Assembly (NCBI GenBank): GCA_900548185.1
Contig: URJJ01000008.1
Location: forward strand, 1 to 61,437
Reading direction: 5' to 3'
Length of the DNA stretch: 61,437 nt
Source of the DNA: an uncultured Opitutales bacterium
Lineage (GTDB): Bacteria; Verrucomicrobiota; Verrucomicrobiia; Opitutales; Intestinicryptomonadaceae
Shown here: one piece after another, positions 54,637 through 61,437 of the stretch
How positions within the stretch are numbered: the first letter of the stretch is position 1
Layout of the letters: every line of letters starts with the position of its first letter
The notes under the pieces: model-generated
Told to the model about the DNA's origin: nothing
Seen by the model: the letters and a program-made list of their open reading frames with translations, nothing else
The model's database searches: none
Translations under genes and position numbers: made by a program

Positions 54637-56283
54637 TCATTTTCCCCTTCTGCGGGCTGCGGCGCAGAGCAAGGCGGCAAGGCCCAAAACCGCCGCGAAG
54701 GCTCCCGGCTCCGGAATGACGCACCCCTCGGTATAGGCTTCCACAAAGAGTGTTTTCCCCTCCTCCACGAGCCATGCGTCGACAAAGCCGGATCTTTTCC
54801 CGAAGTAATAGGATACGTCGAAATCCTGAAGTGAGATTTGCGGATGGTAGTCGCCCTCGTAGGATATTAAGGCAAACCTGTATATGCCTTCCTCAAGGGT
54901 TAGCTCCGAGAAGTCCACCATAAACGTCGGATCGGTTTCAGCGCCGATATGGAAGCCGAAAATCATGCCCTCTGCGACATTGGCATTGCGGTTCGCAAGT
55001 TCGATGTTGATGAGGGTTCCGGCGTTCAAATACAGGGCAGACCCCGTATATAAGGCTCCGTTGTCGGCGTCTTTTATGTTTATGACAGTGTTCAGGGCCT
55101 CCTTGTTTGAGGAGCCGATGAGGGCGTCTATAAAATTCACTTTGCTGCCTGCGCCCTCGATATTGAGCTCAACGCTGGAACCCTCGCCTGAAATATTCTG
55201 CCCCAGAACCATTGATTTACCCTCAATGCTCCCGCCGCCCCTGACATTGAGAGACATTGTCGTGTATTCGGCCCCGAGTACTTCCGCGCTTCCGATATTG
55301 ATACCTCCCAGGCCTTCAAGTTTGGATCCGGAATCTACGTTGAAAGACCATATTGAATCGCTCCCGGCGGCAACCCCGACAGTCACCGCCTTTCCGTTAA
55401 ACTTGGCTATAGTGTTGTTTTTGAAAGTCATCTCGGCAGTTTTTTCGAGCATGCCGACATGCTGGTAGATAAAATTTGCATTCGCAGTTTTCGTATCAAT
55501 ATTGGCTCCGTCAAAAACCACCGCCCGGTTGCCAATGTCCCCATTAATGGCGATAAGTCCGTCGAATTCCGTATTTTTGAAAGTCAGGTTCGTATCTCCC
55601 ATGCCGGAGAGCCAAATGGCCCTGTTTGCATTTGCGGCATCGCTAAAATTTGACACGCCCGAGCCTTCGCCTTCAAATATGAGGTTCACGACCCCTGTCC
55701 ACTCATTCTGATTGTTAAAAAAGATGTCCCCGCTGCCTTGCGCGTCAATGGTGGAGCCCGACTGAAGGTGTATGGTTTGGGAGCTTTCGAAGATGTCCGA
55801 CGACGTGCTATTGATGTTAATACTGTTTCCCCCTGCCAAATGCAGTTGCAGTTTTGAGCCGTTTTTGGCTATTATGGACGAGCTGTTTTGAAAATCCATG
55901 TTTTTTGAAAGATGGGTCAGCGTCGAGTTGTCCAAAGTCAAAACAGAGCCGTGCCACAAGTTGAAAATGGCGTCCGTGCCGCTGATTTCAATTTTCGTGT
56001 CTTTTGCAAGAAGTTTTACTTCGTCATACATGCCGAGGACGTTAATCGGGCTTATGGCGCCGTCGAGGGTCACATCCACATGCGATCCGGACATATAGGC
56101 GTAAGTCTCTTCCGGCGCGGTGTCGTTTTCACCGCCCGGGGCGTAGCCTGCGTCCCAGTTTGCCTCGTCCAGCCACCTGCCCGGGACATTCTGAATCCAA
56201 TTAACCTGGTTCATCGCGCACAGCGCAGAACCCATCAAGACTCCGGCCAAAAGCCCGGCACAGTGTTTTGCATTGTTTTTCAT
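54637..56283 (-). CDS. PEP-CTERM surface protein with beta-helix repeats
   Basis: A 548-residue exported protein: signal peptide (residues 1-23), then a long series of beta-strand repeats with Asn/Gly/Ser turns (SGSHVDVTLDGAISPINV, GSTIDAQGSGDIFFNNQN), typical of autotransporter-like parallel beta-helices. The C-terminus is a PEP-CTERM sorting signal: VIPEPGAFAAVLGLAALL followed by AAARRRGK. Proteins of this type are cut by an exosortase and anchored or released at the cell surface. No exosortase gene lies in the window. It has an AGGTA ribosome site and diverges from the 1209-residue gene. Confidence 0.88.
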   Translation of the reverse strand: MKNNAKHCAGLLAGVLMGSALCAMNQVNWIQNVPGRWLDEANWDAGYAPGGENDTAPEETYAYMSGSHVDVTLDGAISPINVLGMYDEVKLLAKDTKIEISGTDAIFNLWHGSVLTLDNSTLTHLSKNMDFQNSSSIIAKNGSKLQLHLAGGNSININSTSSDIFESSQTIHLQSGSTIDAQGSGDIFFNNQNEWTGVVNLIFEGEGSGVSNFSDAANANRAIWLSGMGDTNLTFKNTEFDGLIAINGDIGNRAVVFDGANIDTKTANANFIYQHVGMLEKTAEMTFKNNTIAKFNGKAVTVGVAAGSDSIWSFNVDSGSKLEGLGGINIGSAEVLGAEYTTMSLNVRGGGSIEGKSMVLGQNISGEGSSVELNIEGAGSKVNFIDALIGSSNKEALNTVINIKDADNGALYTGSALYLNAGTLINIELANRNANVAEGMIFGFHIGAETDPTFMVDFSELTLEEGIYRFALISYEGDYHPQISLQDFDVSYYFGKRSGFVDAWLVEEGKTLFVEAYTEGCVIPEPGAFAAVLGLAALLCAAARRRGK

Positions 56284-56606
56284 ATCTGGGGTACCTCGAT
56301 TCTTCTGTGTTTTTTGTAAAAGGCTGTCGTCAATTTTTTTTCCGACAGGTTTAGCATAGCATTTGGAGGCATGGGATATTCTTGTATATTTCGTTTTTTT
56401 TAGGTAAAAAAAGAACCAATCCGAATTTTTTGCAGCGAGCTGCGCAGGGCCCGCGCCGGCCCTTTCCTCAGGCTCCCCACGGCGCCCGCACGGCCCGGAC
56501 TTTTTATACCTAAGATAAGCTTAAATTTGCATGTTTTAAGCTCCGGAATATGTTATGATTGCCAAACTGAAAGCAGTAAGCATTTATAGAAACGCGAAAG
56601 AGAGAC
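56284..56606. promoter_or_regulatory. Divergent promoter region
   Basis: A 323-bp gap between the PEP-CTERM gene and the second large glycoside-hydrolase-like gene. It contains T-runs near 56328 and 56396, a GC-rich middle and an AT-rich right end with a TATGTTATGAT element at about 56550-56560 that may be a -10 region for the plus-strand gene. No other feature is visible. Confidence 0.35.
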
Positions 56607-59600
56607 ATGAATCCTGTAAAAACAATAAAAAAGGCGGGCCTTGCGGCGGCGTTATTGGCGTCCGTTGCCGCGCGGGCACAGTTTGAAGAATTCGTATCCG
56701 CAGGCAAATCGCCCGTTGAGGCAAACGCGGTCATAGACGCGCGCGCCCAGTTGGCCCGCGTTTCTGGCAAGGTGGCGGCGGTGAACAATCCGGAGGGATG
56801 GTCGGGCAAATCCGCCGTCATAGTCGGGCTCCCATCGGAAAACAAGCTCCTTTCGCAATATTCGGCCGCAGTGTCAAAGCTCGATTTCGACGGCTTCATA
56901 CTGGACAGAAAAAAAATAAACGGTGCCGAATGCATTATAGTTGCGGCCGCAACCCATGCCGGGCTTGCAAACGGCATTTACGCCCTCCTTTCCCAGGCGG
57001 GGTTCGGATTCACCCTCGGCGCTGAATTCGTCCCGGAAAAGCTGAACGCCAAGGCGCTCCGGCCTGAAAGCAGAAGCCCCGGGCTAGGCGTGCGCGGATT
57101 CCTCCCCTGGCACAATTTCTACAACAGCCCCACCGTATGGGATCCGGTGGACTTCAGGGCCTTTATTGACGACGCGATACGCATGGGGGCAAATTTCATA
57201 GGCTTCCACAACTACGAGGGCGAACCCATAATAGCCCATTACGGCAAAGACGGAAAACTGGTGGCAGGCGGCAGGCTCCTTTCAACCAAAAACGAAAACT
57301 GGGGAACCCATTCCATAAAAGCCGGCGAATTCGGCTTCGGGACCTCAAAACTTTACAGCCAGGAATATTTCGGGGCAGAGACGACGGAAATGGAGGACGC
57401 CGACGCCGCAATCGCGCGCGAACAGGAAATTATCGCCGAGGCGCTGGCGTACGCAAAGTCGCGCGGCATAAAGACGTGCGTCGGCTTTGACGCCACATCC
57501 TACGCGGGAACGCCGATTCCCACAACCGAAAAGATGATACAAAAATACATAACGCGCCTGAAGTTCCTAATAGAGAAGTACCCGACCATAGACTATATCT
57601 GGATATGGCCCTGCGAGGCAAGCGCGGTCTCCGGCATCCAGGAGCCGATGATGAACGCCACATTCTCGGAGGCAAGCGCCCTGGCAAACTACGCAAAAAA
57701 CCAGATGGATGTATTTGAAGACATCGCAAAATTCGACAAAACCAACCATCCCTTCCTCAAAAAAACGCCCCAGGGCGCCGAGGAGCGCGTGCAGCTTGGC
57801 GTCGCCTACGAGCACCTTGCCATCGCGGCCGAAAGGGTTTTCAAACAGTATAAAAACCCTCCCAGGCTCATCATAGCAGGATGGGGCGGAGACAGGAACC
57901 TGCTCACCGAAACATATTTCCCGGGCTGGGACAAGCTCCTGCCCTACGACGTTACATTCTCGGCCCTGGAGCACTTCTTCCCCCTTCCCCGCGTCAGCGA
58001 AAGCTACCACAAGCTCTCCCCGAAGCGCCAGCGATGGCCTATCGCGTGGCTTGAAAACGACGGCGACCAGTGGCAGCCCCAGCCCTATGTGAAAATTTTT
58101 GAGGGCCTCATGGACAAGCTCTATGAAAGCGGAAGCCAGGGGGTGCTCGGCATACACTGGCGCACGCGCTGCATCGCGGAAAACTTCCAGTACCTCTGCG
58201 ACAGGGCGTGGATAAAAAGCCTGACCCGCGACCTCTTCTACCGCCGCTATGCCGCAAAGCTTTACGGCGGCGAAAACCTAACGGAAACCGCCGCAATCCA
58301 CAGCGAGCTAGATATGCTTCCTTACAGGTGGCTCGGAGGCTCCGGGCAGCACGAGGCGGGCAGGTTCGCCTGGGGCACGCTCGGGGACGAATCCGACCTG
58401 CGCAAACTGGAGCAGATAAGGGCGAGGGCCGAAAAGCTGTCTTTCAAAAACCGCCATGCAAAATCCAATATGGACTGGCTGAAAGCCCGCATAGACTGGA
58501 CGCTCGCATACAGGCGCATGACCGTAAAGGGCAATGAAGCCCAGGCCATGATAGACGCCAAGCAGTTTGAAAAGGCCAGGGAAATTCTTTCAGACAAAGC
58601 CTTCCCGGAGGCATTCCGCGCTTACGCAAAGCGCCTATCGACCCGCGGCGAGCACGGGGTGCTGGCAACCGCAAACACAAAGGCCTACTACGAATGGCAC
58701 AGGATGTACGCCCTCTGCAACGAAGCCCTTTCAAGCGACGCCCCGCCGCCCAACATGGACTGGGAAGTAGCCCCCAGGGACAGGGAAATCCTGCTGCCGC
58801 GCAGGTTCACAAGCATAGGGGAAGGCGAGAACCTCAAGCTCGAGCCCGTCGTGCTGGGCGGGGGCGACGCATGGGTCTTCTTCCGGAAGCTTGGCGAAAA
58901 AAACTGGTCCTCGCAAAAGCTTGAACCCGTGAAGGGATGGGTTTACGAGGCTACAATCGCAAGCCGGGACATAGGCGACCGGGGCGTCGAATTCAAATTC
59001 GGCCTCTCCCCGAACCCGGATTCGGCCTCCACCCCGGCCCATGCCGCAGCGGTCATCCCCATGCCCCCCGCGACATCCAGAAACAGGGTCGGGTTCGCCC
59101 CCGCAAAGACCGCAAAAATCGCGGCCAGGGCGTTTAAAAACGAGAAATTTCCCATATCCATAAAATGGGACAAGGCCGAAAACATTGAATATTACAGGGT
59201 CCTGCGCGACGGCGAACTCCAGTGCGTAACGCAGGTGGAATACTTCTTCGACGTCGCCCAGAAGGAGAAGGGAAGCTATGTAATAGAGGGCGTTTACGAA
59301 GGCAGGGTTGTGGCGAAGTCCGACCCGGTGCCATACGTCATGCCAAACATCACAATCACGGAAAAGCCGTCCGCCTCGCTCATTTCCAACAACGGGGGGG
59401 TGGTCATAAAAATAGCCCCGCCCAAAGACCAAAACGCCGTAAAATGCCTGATATACAGGAGCGGCAAACGCCTCGCCTCCCAAAAGCTCGAAAGCGCCGC
59501 CTTTGAGCACATAGAAAAAAAGCTCAAAAACGAAAAGGGGGAATCGCTCGTTGCGGAATTCGACGTAAACCCGATTGAAAGCATCTCATTCTTCGACGAA

Positions 59601-60236
59601 GTTCCCGAAGGCGACTGGAAGTACAGGATATGCTTTGCAAACCAGTTCAGGGTTGAGTCGAAATCGGCGAGCGAGCATTCCGTCGAATTGAGGCGGAAAA
59701 AAATCGACCCCTTCCTGTACCTCCCGCTGACTTCAAGGCCCGAAGGCTCAAGGGAGGCCGGAAGCCCCGCTTTCACCCCCGACGGTGTGGACACCTCAAA
59801 GGGCTACCTCATACTCGGTAAGTCCGCCGCGACCGATTTCGGCGCCGGATATGCGCTGTCGTTTTCATTCCGCCCCAAATCCGTAGATCCGGACGCCGTC
59901 ATAATGTCAAACGGCTCCTTCCCCGACAAGGGATGGTACCTGCAGTGCAAGAACGGCTCCTTTGCCCTGATGGGCGACGTTTACGGCGGCCTGGAACTCC
60001 CATGCGGCCCGATTGCCCCCGGGGAATGGTGCGACTTCTATTTCTCGTTCGACGGGGCGAACATCGAAGTCAGGGTTAACGGAAAGACGCTCCACAAGGT
60101 TCGCGCAAAGAGGTTTTTAAATAACCCCGACGGCTTCGACTTTGTGATAGGGAACTATTCAAGCCCCTCCGAGAAATACCAATTCAAGGGCCAGATAAAA
60201 AACCTCAAGGCCTACAAGGGCGTGCCTTCGGACTAG
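56607..60236 (+). CDS. Secreted multi-domain glycoside-hydrolase-like protein (paralogue 2)
   Basis: A 1209-residue exported protein with the same domain order as the 48871-52494 protein: signal peptide (to about residue 25, AARAQ), N-terminal domain (VIVGLPSENKLLSQY, LANGIYALLSQAGFGFTLG), TIM-barrel-like part (RGFLPWHNFYNSPTVWD, DAIRMGANFIGFHNYE, IAWLENDGDQWQPQPYVK, GSQGVLGIHWRTRCIAENF), Fn3-like domain (ISIKWDKAENIEYYRVLRDG) and a C-terminal LamG domain. The motifs are closely alike and probably reflect duplication, but the putative substrate-facing segment differs (PCEASAVSGIQEP against QPEVWGATGFGHT). Start with GAGAG site; followed by a strong terminator. Confidence 0.77.
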   Translation: MNPVKTIKKAGLAAALLASVAARAQFEEFVSAGKSPVEANAVIDARAQLARVSGKVAAVNNPEGWSGKSAVIVGLPSENKLLSQYSAAVSKLDFDGFILDRKKINGAECIIVAAATHAGLANGIYALLSQAGFGFTLGAEFVPEKLNAKALRPESRSPGLGVRGFLPWHNFYNSPTVWDPVDFRAFIDDAIRMGANFIGFHNYEGEPIIAHYGKDGKLVAGGRLLSTKNENWGTHSIKAGEFGFGTSKLYSQEYFGAETTEMEDADAAIAREQEIIAEALAYAKSRGIKTCVGFDATSYAGTPIPTTEKMIQKYITRLKFLIEKYPTIDYIWIWPCEASAVSGIQEPMMNATFSEASALANYAKNQMDVFEDIAKFDKTNHPFLKKTPQGAEERVQLGVAYEHLAIAAERVFKQYKNPPRLIIAGWGGDRNLLTETYFPGWDKLLPYDVTFSALEHFFPLPRVSESYHKLSPKRQRWPIAWLENDGDQWQPQPYVKIFEGLMDKLYESGSQGVLGIHWRTRCIAENFQYLCDRAWIKSLTRDLFYRRYAAKLYGGENLTETAAIHSELDMLPYRWLGGSGQHEAGRFAWGTLGDESDLRKLEQIRARAEKLSFKNRHAKSNMDWLKARIDWTLAYRRMTVKGNEAQAMIDAKQFEKAREILSDKAFPEAFRAYAKRLSTRGEHGVLATANTKAYYEWHRMYALCNEALSSDAPPPNMDWEVAPRDREILLPRRFTSIGEGENLKLEPVVLGGGDAWVFFRKLGEKNWSSQKLEPVKGWVYEATIASRDIGDRGVEFKFGLSPNPDSASTPAHAAAVIPMPPATSRNRVGFAPAKTAKIAARAFKNEKFPISIKWDKAENIEYYRVLRDGELQCVTQVEYFFDVAQKEKGSYVIEGVYEGRVVAKSDPVPYVMPNITITEKPSASLISNNGGVVIKIAPPKDQNAVKCLIYRSGKRLASQKLESAAFEHIEKKLKNEKGESLVAEFDVNPIESISFFDEVPEGDWKYRICFANQFRVESKSASEHSVELRRKKIDPFLYLPLTSRPEGSREAGSPAFTPDGVDTSKGYLILGKSAATDFGAGYALSFSFRPKSVDPDAVIMSNGSFPDKGWYLQCKNGSFALMGDVYGGLELPCGPIAPGEWCDFYFSFDGANIEVRVNGKTLHKVRAKRFLNNPDGFDFVIGNYSSPSEKYQFKGQIKNLKAYKGVPSD

Positions 60237-60267
60237 AAAGCCCGTTTCCCCAATAAAACAAACAAGC

Positions 60268-60303
60268 GCAAGCCGCCCCGCACAATCCGGGCGGCTTGCC
60301 GCA
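60268..60303 (+). terminator. Terminator of paralogue 2 gene
   Basis: Perfect 11-base stem (60268-60278 with 60289-60299) and ten-base loop, followed by CGCATTTT. Confidence 0.85.
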
Positions 60304-60429
60304 TTTTAAGGCCCTCCCAAAACTGCCGCGCGCAAAATGCCGTGCGGGGCGGCGGAAGCGCTGAAAGAATGCCTGCCCGCATCCGGCCCCGAAAGCGGGA
60401 CGGGCGGCGATGCATTCCGGCGCGGAAAA

Positions 60430-60455
60430 GCCCCCCGGAAGACTTCCGGGAGGCC
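60430..60455 (-). terminator. Terminator of the gene at 60492
   Basis: GC-rich stem of about 11 bases (60430-60441 with 60443-60455); on the minus strand it is followed by CTTTTCC. It is 37 bp from the stop of that gene and faces the terminator of paralogue 2. Confidence 0.7.
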
Positions 60456-60491
60456 CAAATGCAAATGCGGGCAAAACTACGCCGGGGGCCG

Positions 60492-61241
60492 CTACGTCCT
60501 TGGCCCCCTGTCGCACATTTCAACAAACTGCTGCATGTCGTGGTTTTCAAGGCTGTTTTCGGTCTTTTTAAGCCCCATCAGAAAGATGACTGCCCTTTGG
60601 TTCTCCGAAAACCTGAACTGGGTCCCGTAAAACATCTTCGGGGATGACGGATTCCGCAGGTCGTACACGGATACATATTCAAACAAAAACCTTCCGCCGG
60701 AGTTTTTCAGCGGCTTTTTGAAATGGTCCAACATTCTCATGGCTTTCGGCTTTTTCCCGACGAGCAGGCCGATGGGATGGGGCTGCATGTTTACAAAATT
60801 CATAGTTCCGAGCGGCATGTTCTCAAGCGATAGGTCCACCGTGCGCGAATGCAGCCGCCCGTCGCTCTGGAATACGGCGACGATAAAATCCGAAAGGCCG
60901 CCAGTGTCGACCCTTAAAACCGGCTCGAAGACCTCCGCCCCGTCAACGACCTTGCGCTCGCAAAAGTTTATGACTTTTGAAAGCGGCAGCACATAGTTTT
61001 TCCCGAGGGAGTTTGGGGCCGCAGTCTGCACCGGGACGTACGAATCCCCCACGGAAACATAAAACCCTCGGCGCACGCCATCGACCGAGACGAGCCTGAA
61101 ATCCATGTCCCCGGAGCCTGCCATGGGCCAGGAGTAGCCGGCGTTAACCCTTGTTTTTGGCAAGTCCCGCGAGGCCGCGCCCTGCCCCGAAAGCAGGGTG
61201 CACGCCAGAAACAACGCGATTGAGAGGATGCTCTTTTTCAT
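60492..61241 (-). CDS. Secreted protein of unknown function linked to Verru_Chthon-type cassette
   Basis: A 249-residue protein with a signal peptide (MKKSILSIALFLACTLLSG, near SGQGA). No catalytic motif is visible; it contains repeated short strands such as YVPVQTAAPNSLGKNY and MPLGTMNFVNMQPHPIG. It lies 4 bp after the end of the partial gene at the right edge, so it is part of the same operon. In Verrucomicrobia a small exported protein often follows Verru_Chthon cassette genes, but this gene is not recognised as a family. Confidence 0.65.
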   Translation of the reverse strand: MKKSILSIALFLACTLLSGQGAASRDLPKTRVNAGYSWPMAGSGDMDFRLVSVDGVRRGFYVSVGDSYVPVQTAAPNSLGKNYVLPLSKVINFCERKVVDGAEVFEPVLRVDTGGLSDFIVAVFQSDGRLHSRTVDLSLENMPLGTMNFVNMQPHPIGLLVGKKPKAMRMLDHFKKPLKNSGGRFLFEYVSVYDLRNPSSPKMFYGTQFRFSENQRAVIFLMGLKKTENSLENHDMQQFVEMCDRGPRT

Positions 61242-61245
61242 AATT

Positions 61246-61437
61246 CTACAATTCCGCCGGGGTCATCCACCTAAACGATACAACCTTGAATTTTCTGCCG
61301 AATTCCCCGGCGGGGGCCACTATGTCGTCGTCCGGGTCCACAGTCTCCGAGCCGCGCTGCACCAGCGCCTCGCAATAGGCTTTGTATGATTCCCCGCTCA
61401 CGGGGTTCACGTATTCGCCGAAGGCCCTGATTGTAAA
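61246..61437 (-). CDS. C-terminal end of Verru_Chthon cassette protein A-like gene (partial)
   Basis: Only the last 63 residues lie in the window. They read FTIRAFGEYVNPVSGESYKA and CEALVQRGSETVDPDD, ending FGRKFKVVSFRWMTPAEL. The pattern IRAxGE...CEAlVQR...FGRxFKVVSFRW is the usual end of Verru_Chthon cassette protein A (TIGR02600), a large exported protein of Verrucomicrobia probably related to pilin-like assembly. The assignment relies on this short segment. Confidence 0.6.
   Translation of the reverse strand, partial: FTIRAFGEYVNPVSGESYKAYCEALVQRGSETVDPDDDIVAPAGEFGRKFKVVSFRWMTPAEL

Overview
The window looks like chromosome of a GC-rich member of the Verrucomicrobiota (PVC group), possibly an anaerobic propionate-forming one. 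The basis is the PEP-CTERM sorting tail on the 54.6-56.3 kb protein, the C-terminal end of what resembles a Verru_Chthon cassette protein A at the right edge, many secreted multi-domain glycan-active proteins, Tat-exported Gfo/Idh/MocA oxidoreductases, and a complete Na+-pumping methylmalonyl-CoA decarboxylase operon. Taxonomy is inferred from gene content only.

Layout. 0-5.5 kb: a gliding-type ABC exporter operon (DUF4340, GldG-like, permease, ATPase), an acyl carrier protein and rsmE. 7.0-13.7 kb: a minus-strand sugar-metabolism group (discoidin-domain protein, Gfo/Idh/MocA oxidoreductase, DoxX-like membrane protein, sugar isomerase/epimerase, large lipoprotein). 14.3-21.6 kb: methylmalonyl-CoA epimerase, decarboxylase subunits alpha, delta, biotin carrier and beta, a CoA transferase and a periplasmic binding protein; together they convert methylmalonyl-CoA to propionyl-CoA with Na+ export and recycle CoA. 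22.4-28.1 kb: housekeeping genes (rpmG, STAS protein, HAD phosphatase, prfA-prmC, AlkZ-like protein, bacterioferritin) followed by tRNA-His.

Immediately after tRNA-His the composition drops to AT-rich and stays so until about 48.87 kb. This 20-kb island holds two Rhs/YD-repeat polymorphic-toxin loci. Locus A (28.7-35.7 kb) has one full-length secreted Rhs protein followed by two displaced [core-tip-immunity] cassettes, both damaged. Locus B (40.6-48.4 kb) has its Rhs shell divided between two divergently transcribed secreted proteins, an N-terminal half on the plus strand and a C-terminal half with the toxin tip on the minus strand, followed by two further cassettes. The recognisable tips look like peptidases (a HESQH metallopeptidase, three caspase-like His/Cys domains, one NC...H domain). 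All six candidate immunity proteins carry signal peptides or membrane segments, which points to action outside the cytoplasm. Between the loci lie decayed phage genes, a truncated O-antigen-ligase-like gene and a secreted esterase; vestiges of a third Rhs locus lie at the right end.

48.87-61.4 kb: GC-rich sequence returns with two paralogous approximately 1.2-kaa secreted glycoside-hydrolase-like proteins flanking a parallel beta-helix enzyme and a PEP-CTERM surface protein, then the end of a Verru_Chthon-type cassette. Homopolymer- and nonsense-type lesions are confined to the island, consistent with decay of silent cassettes.
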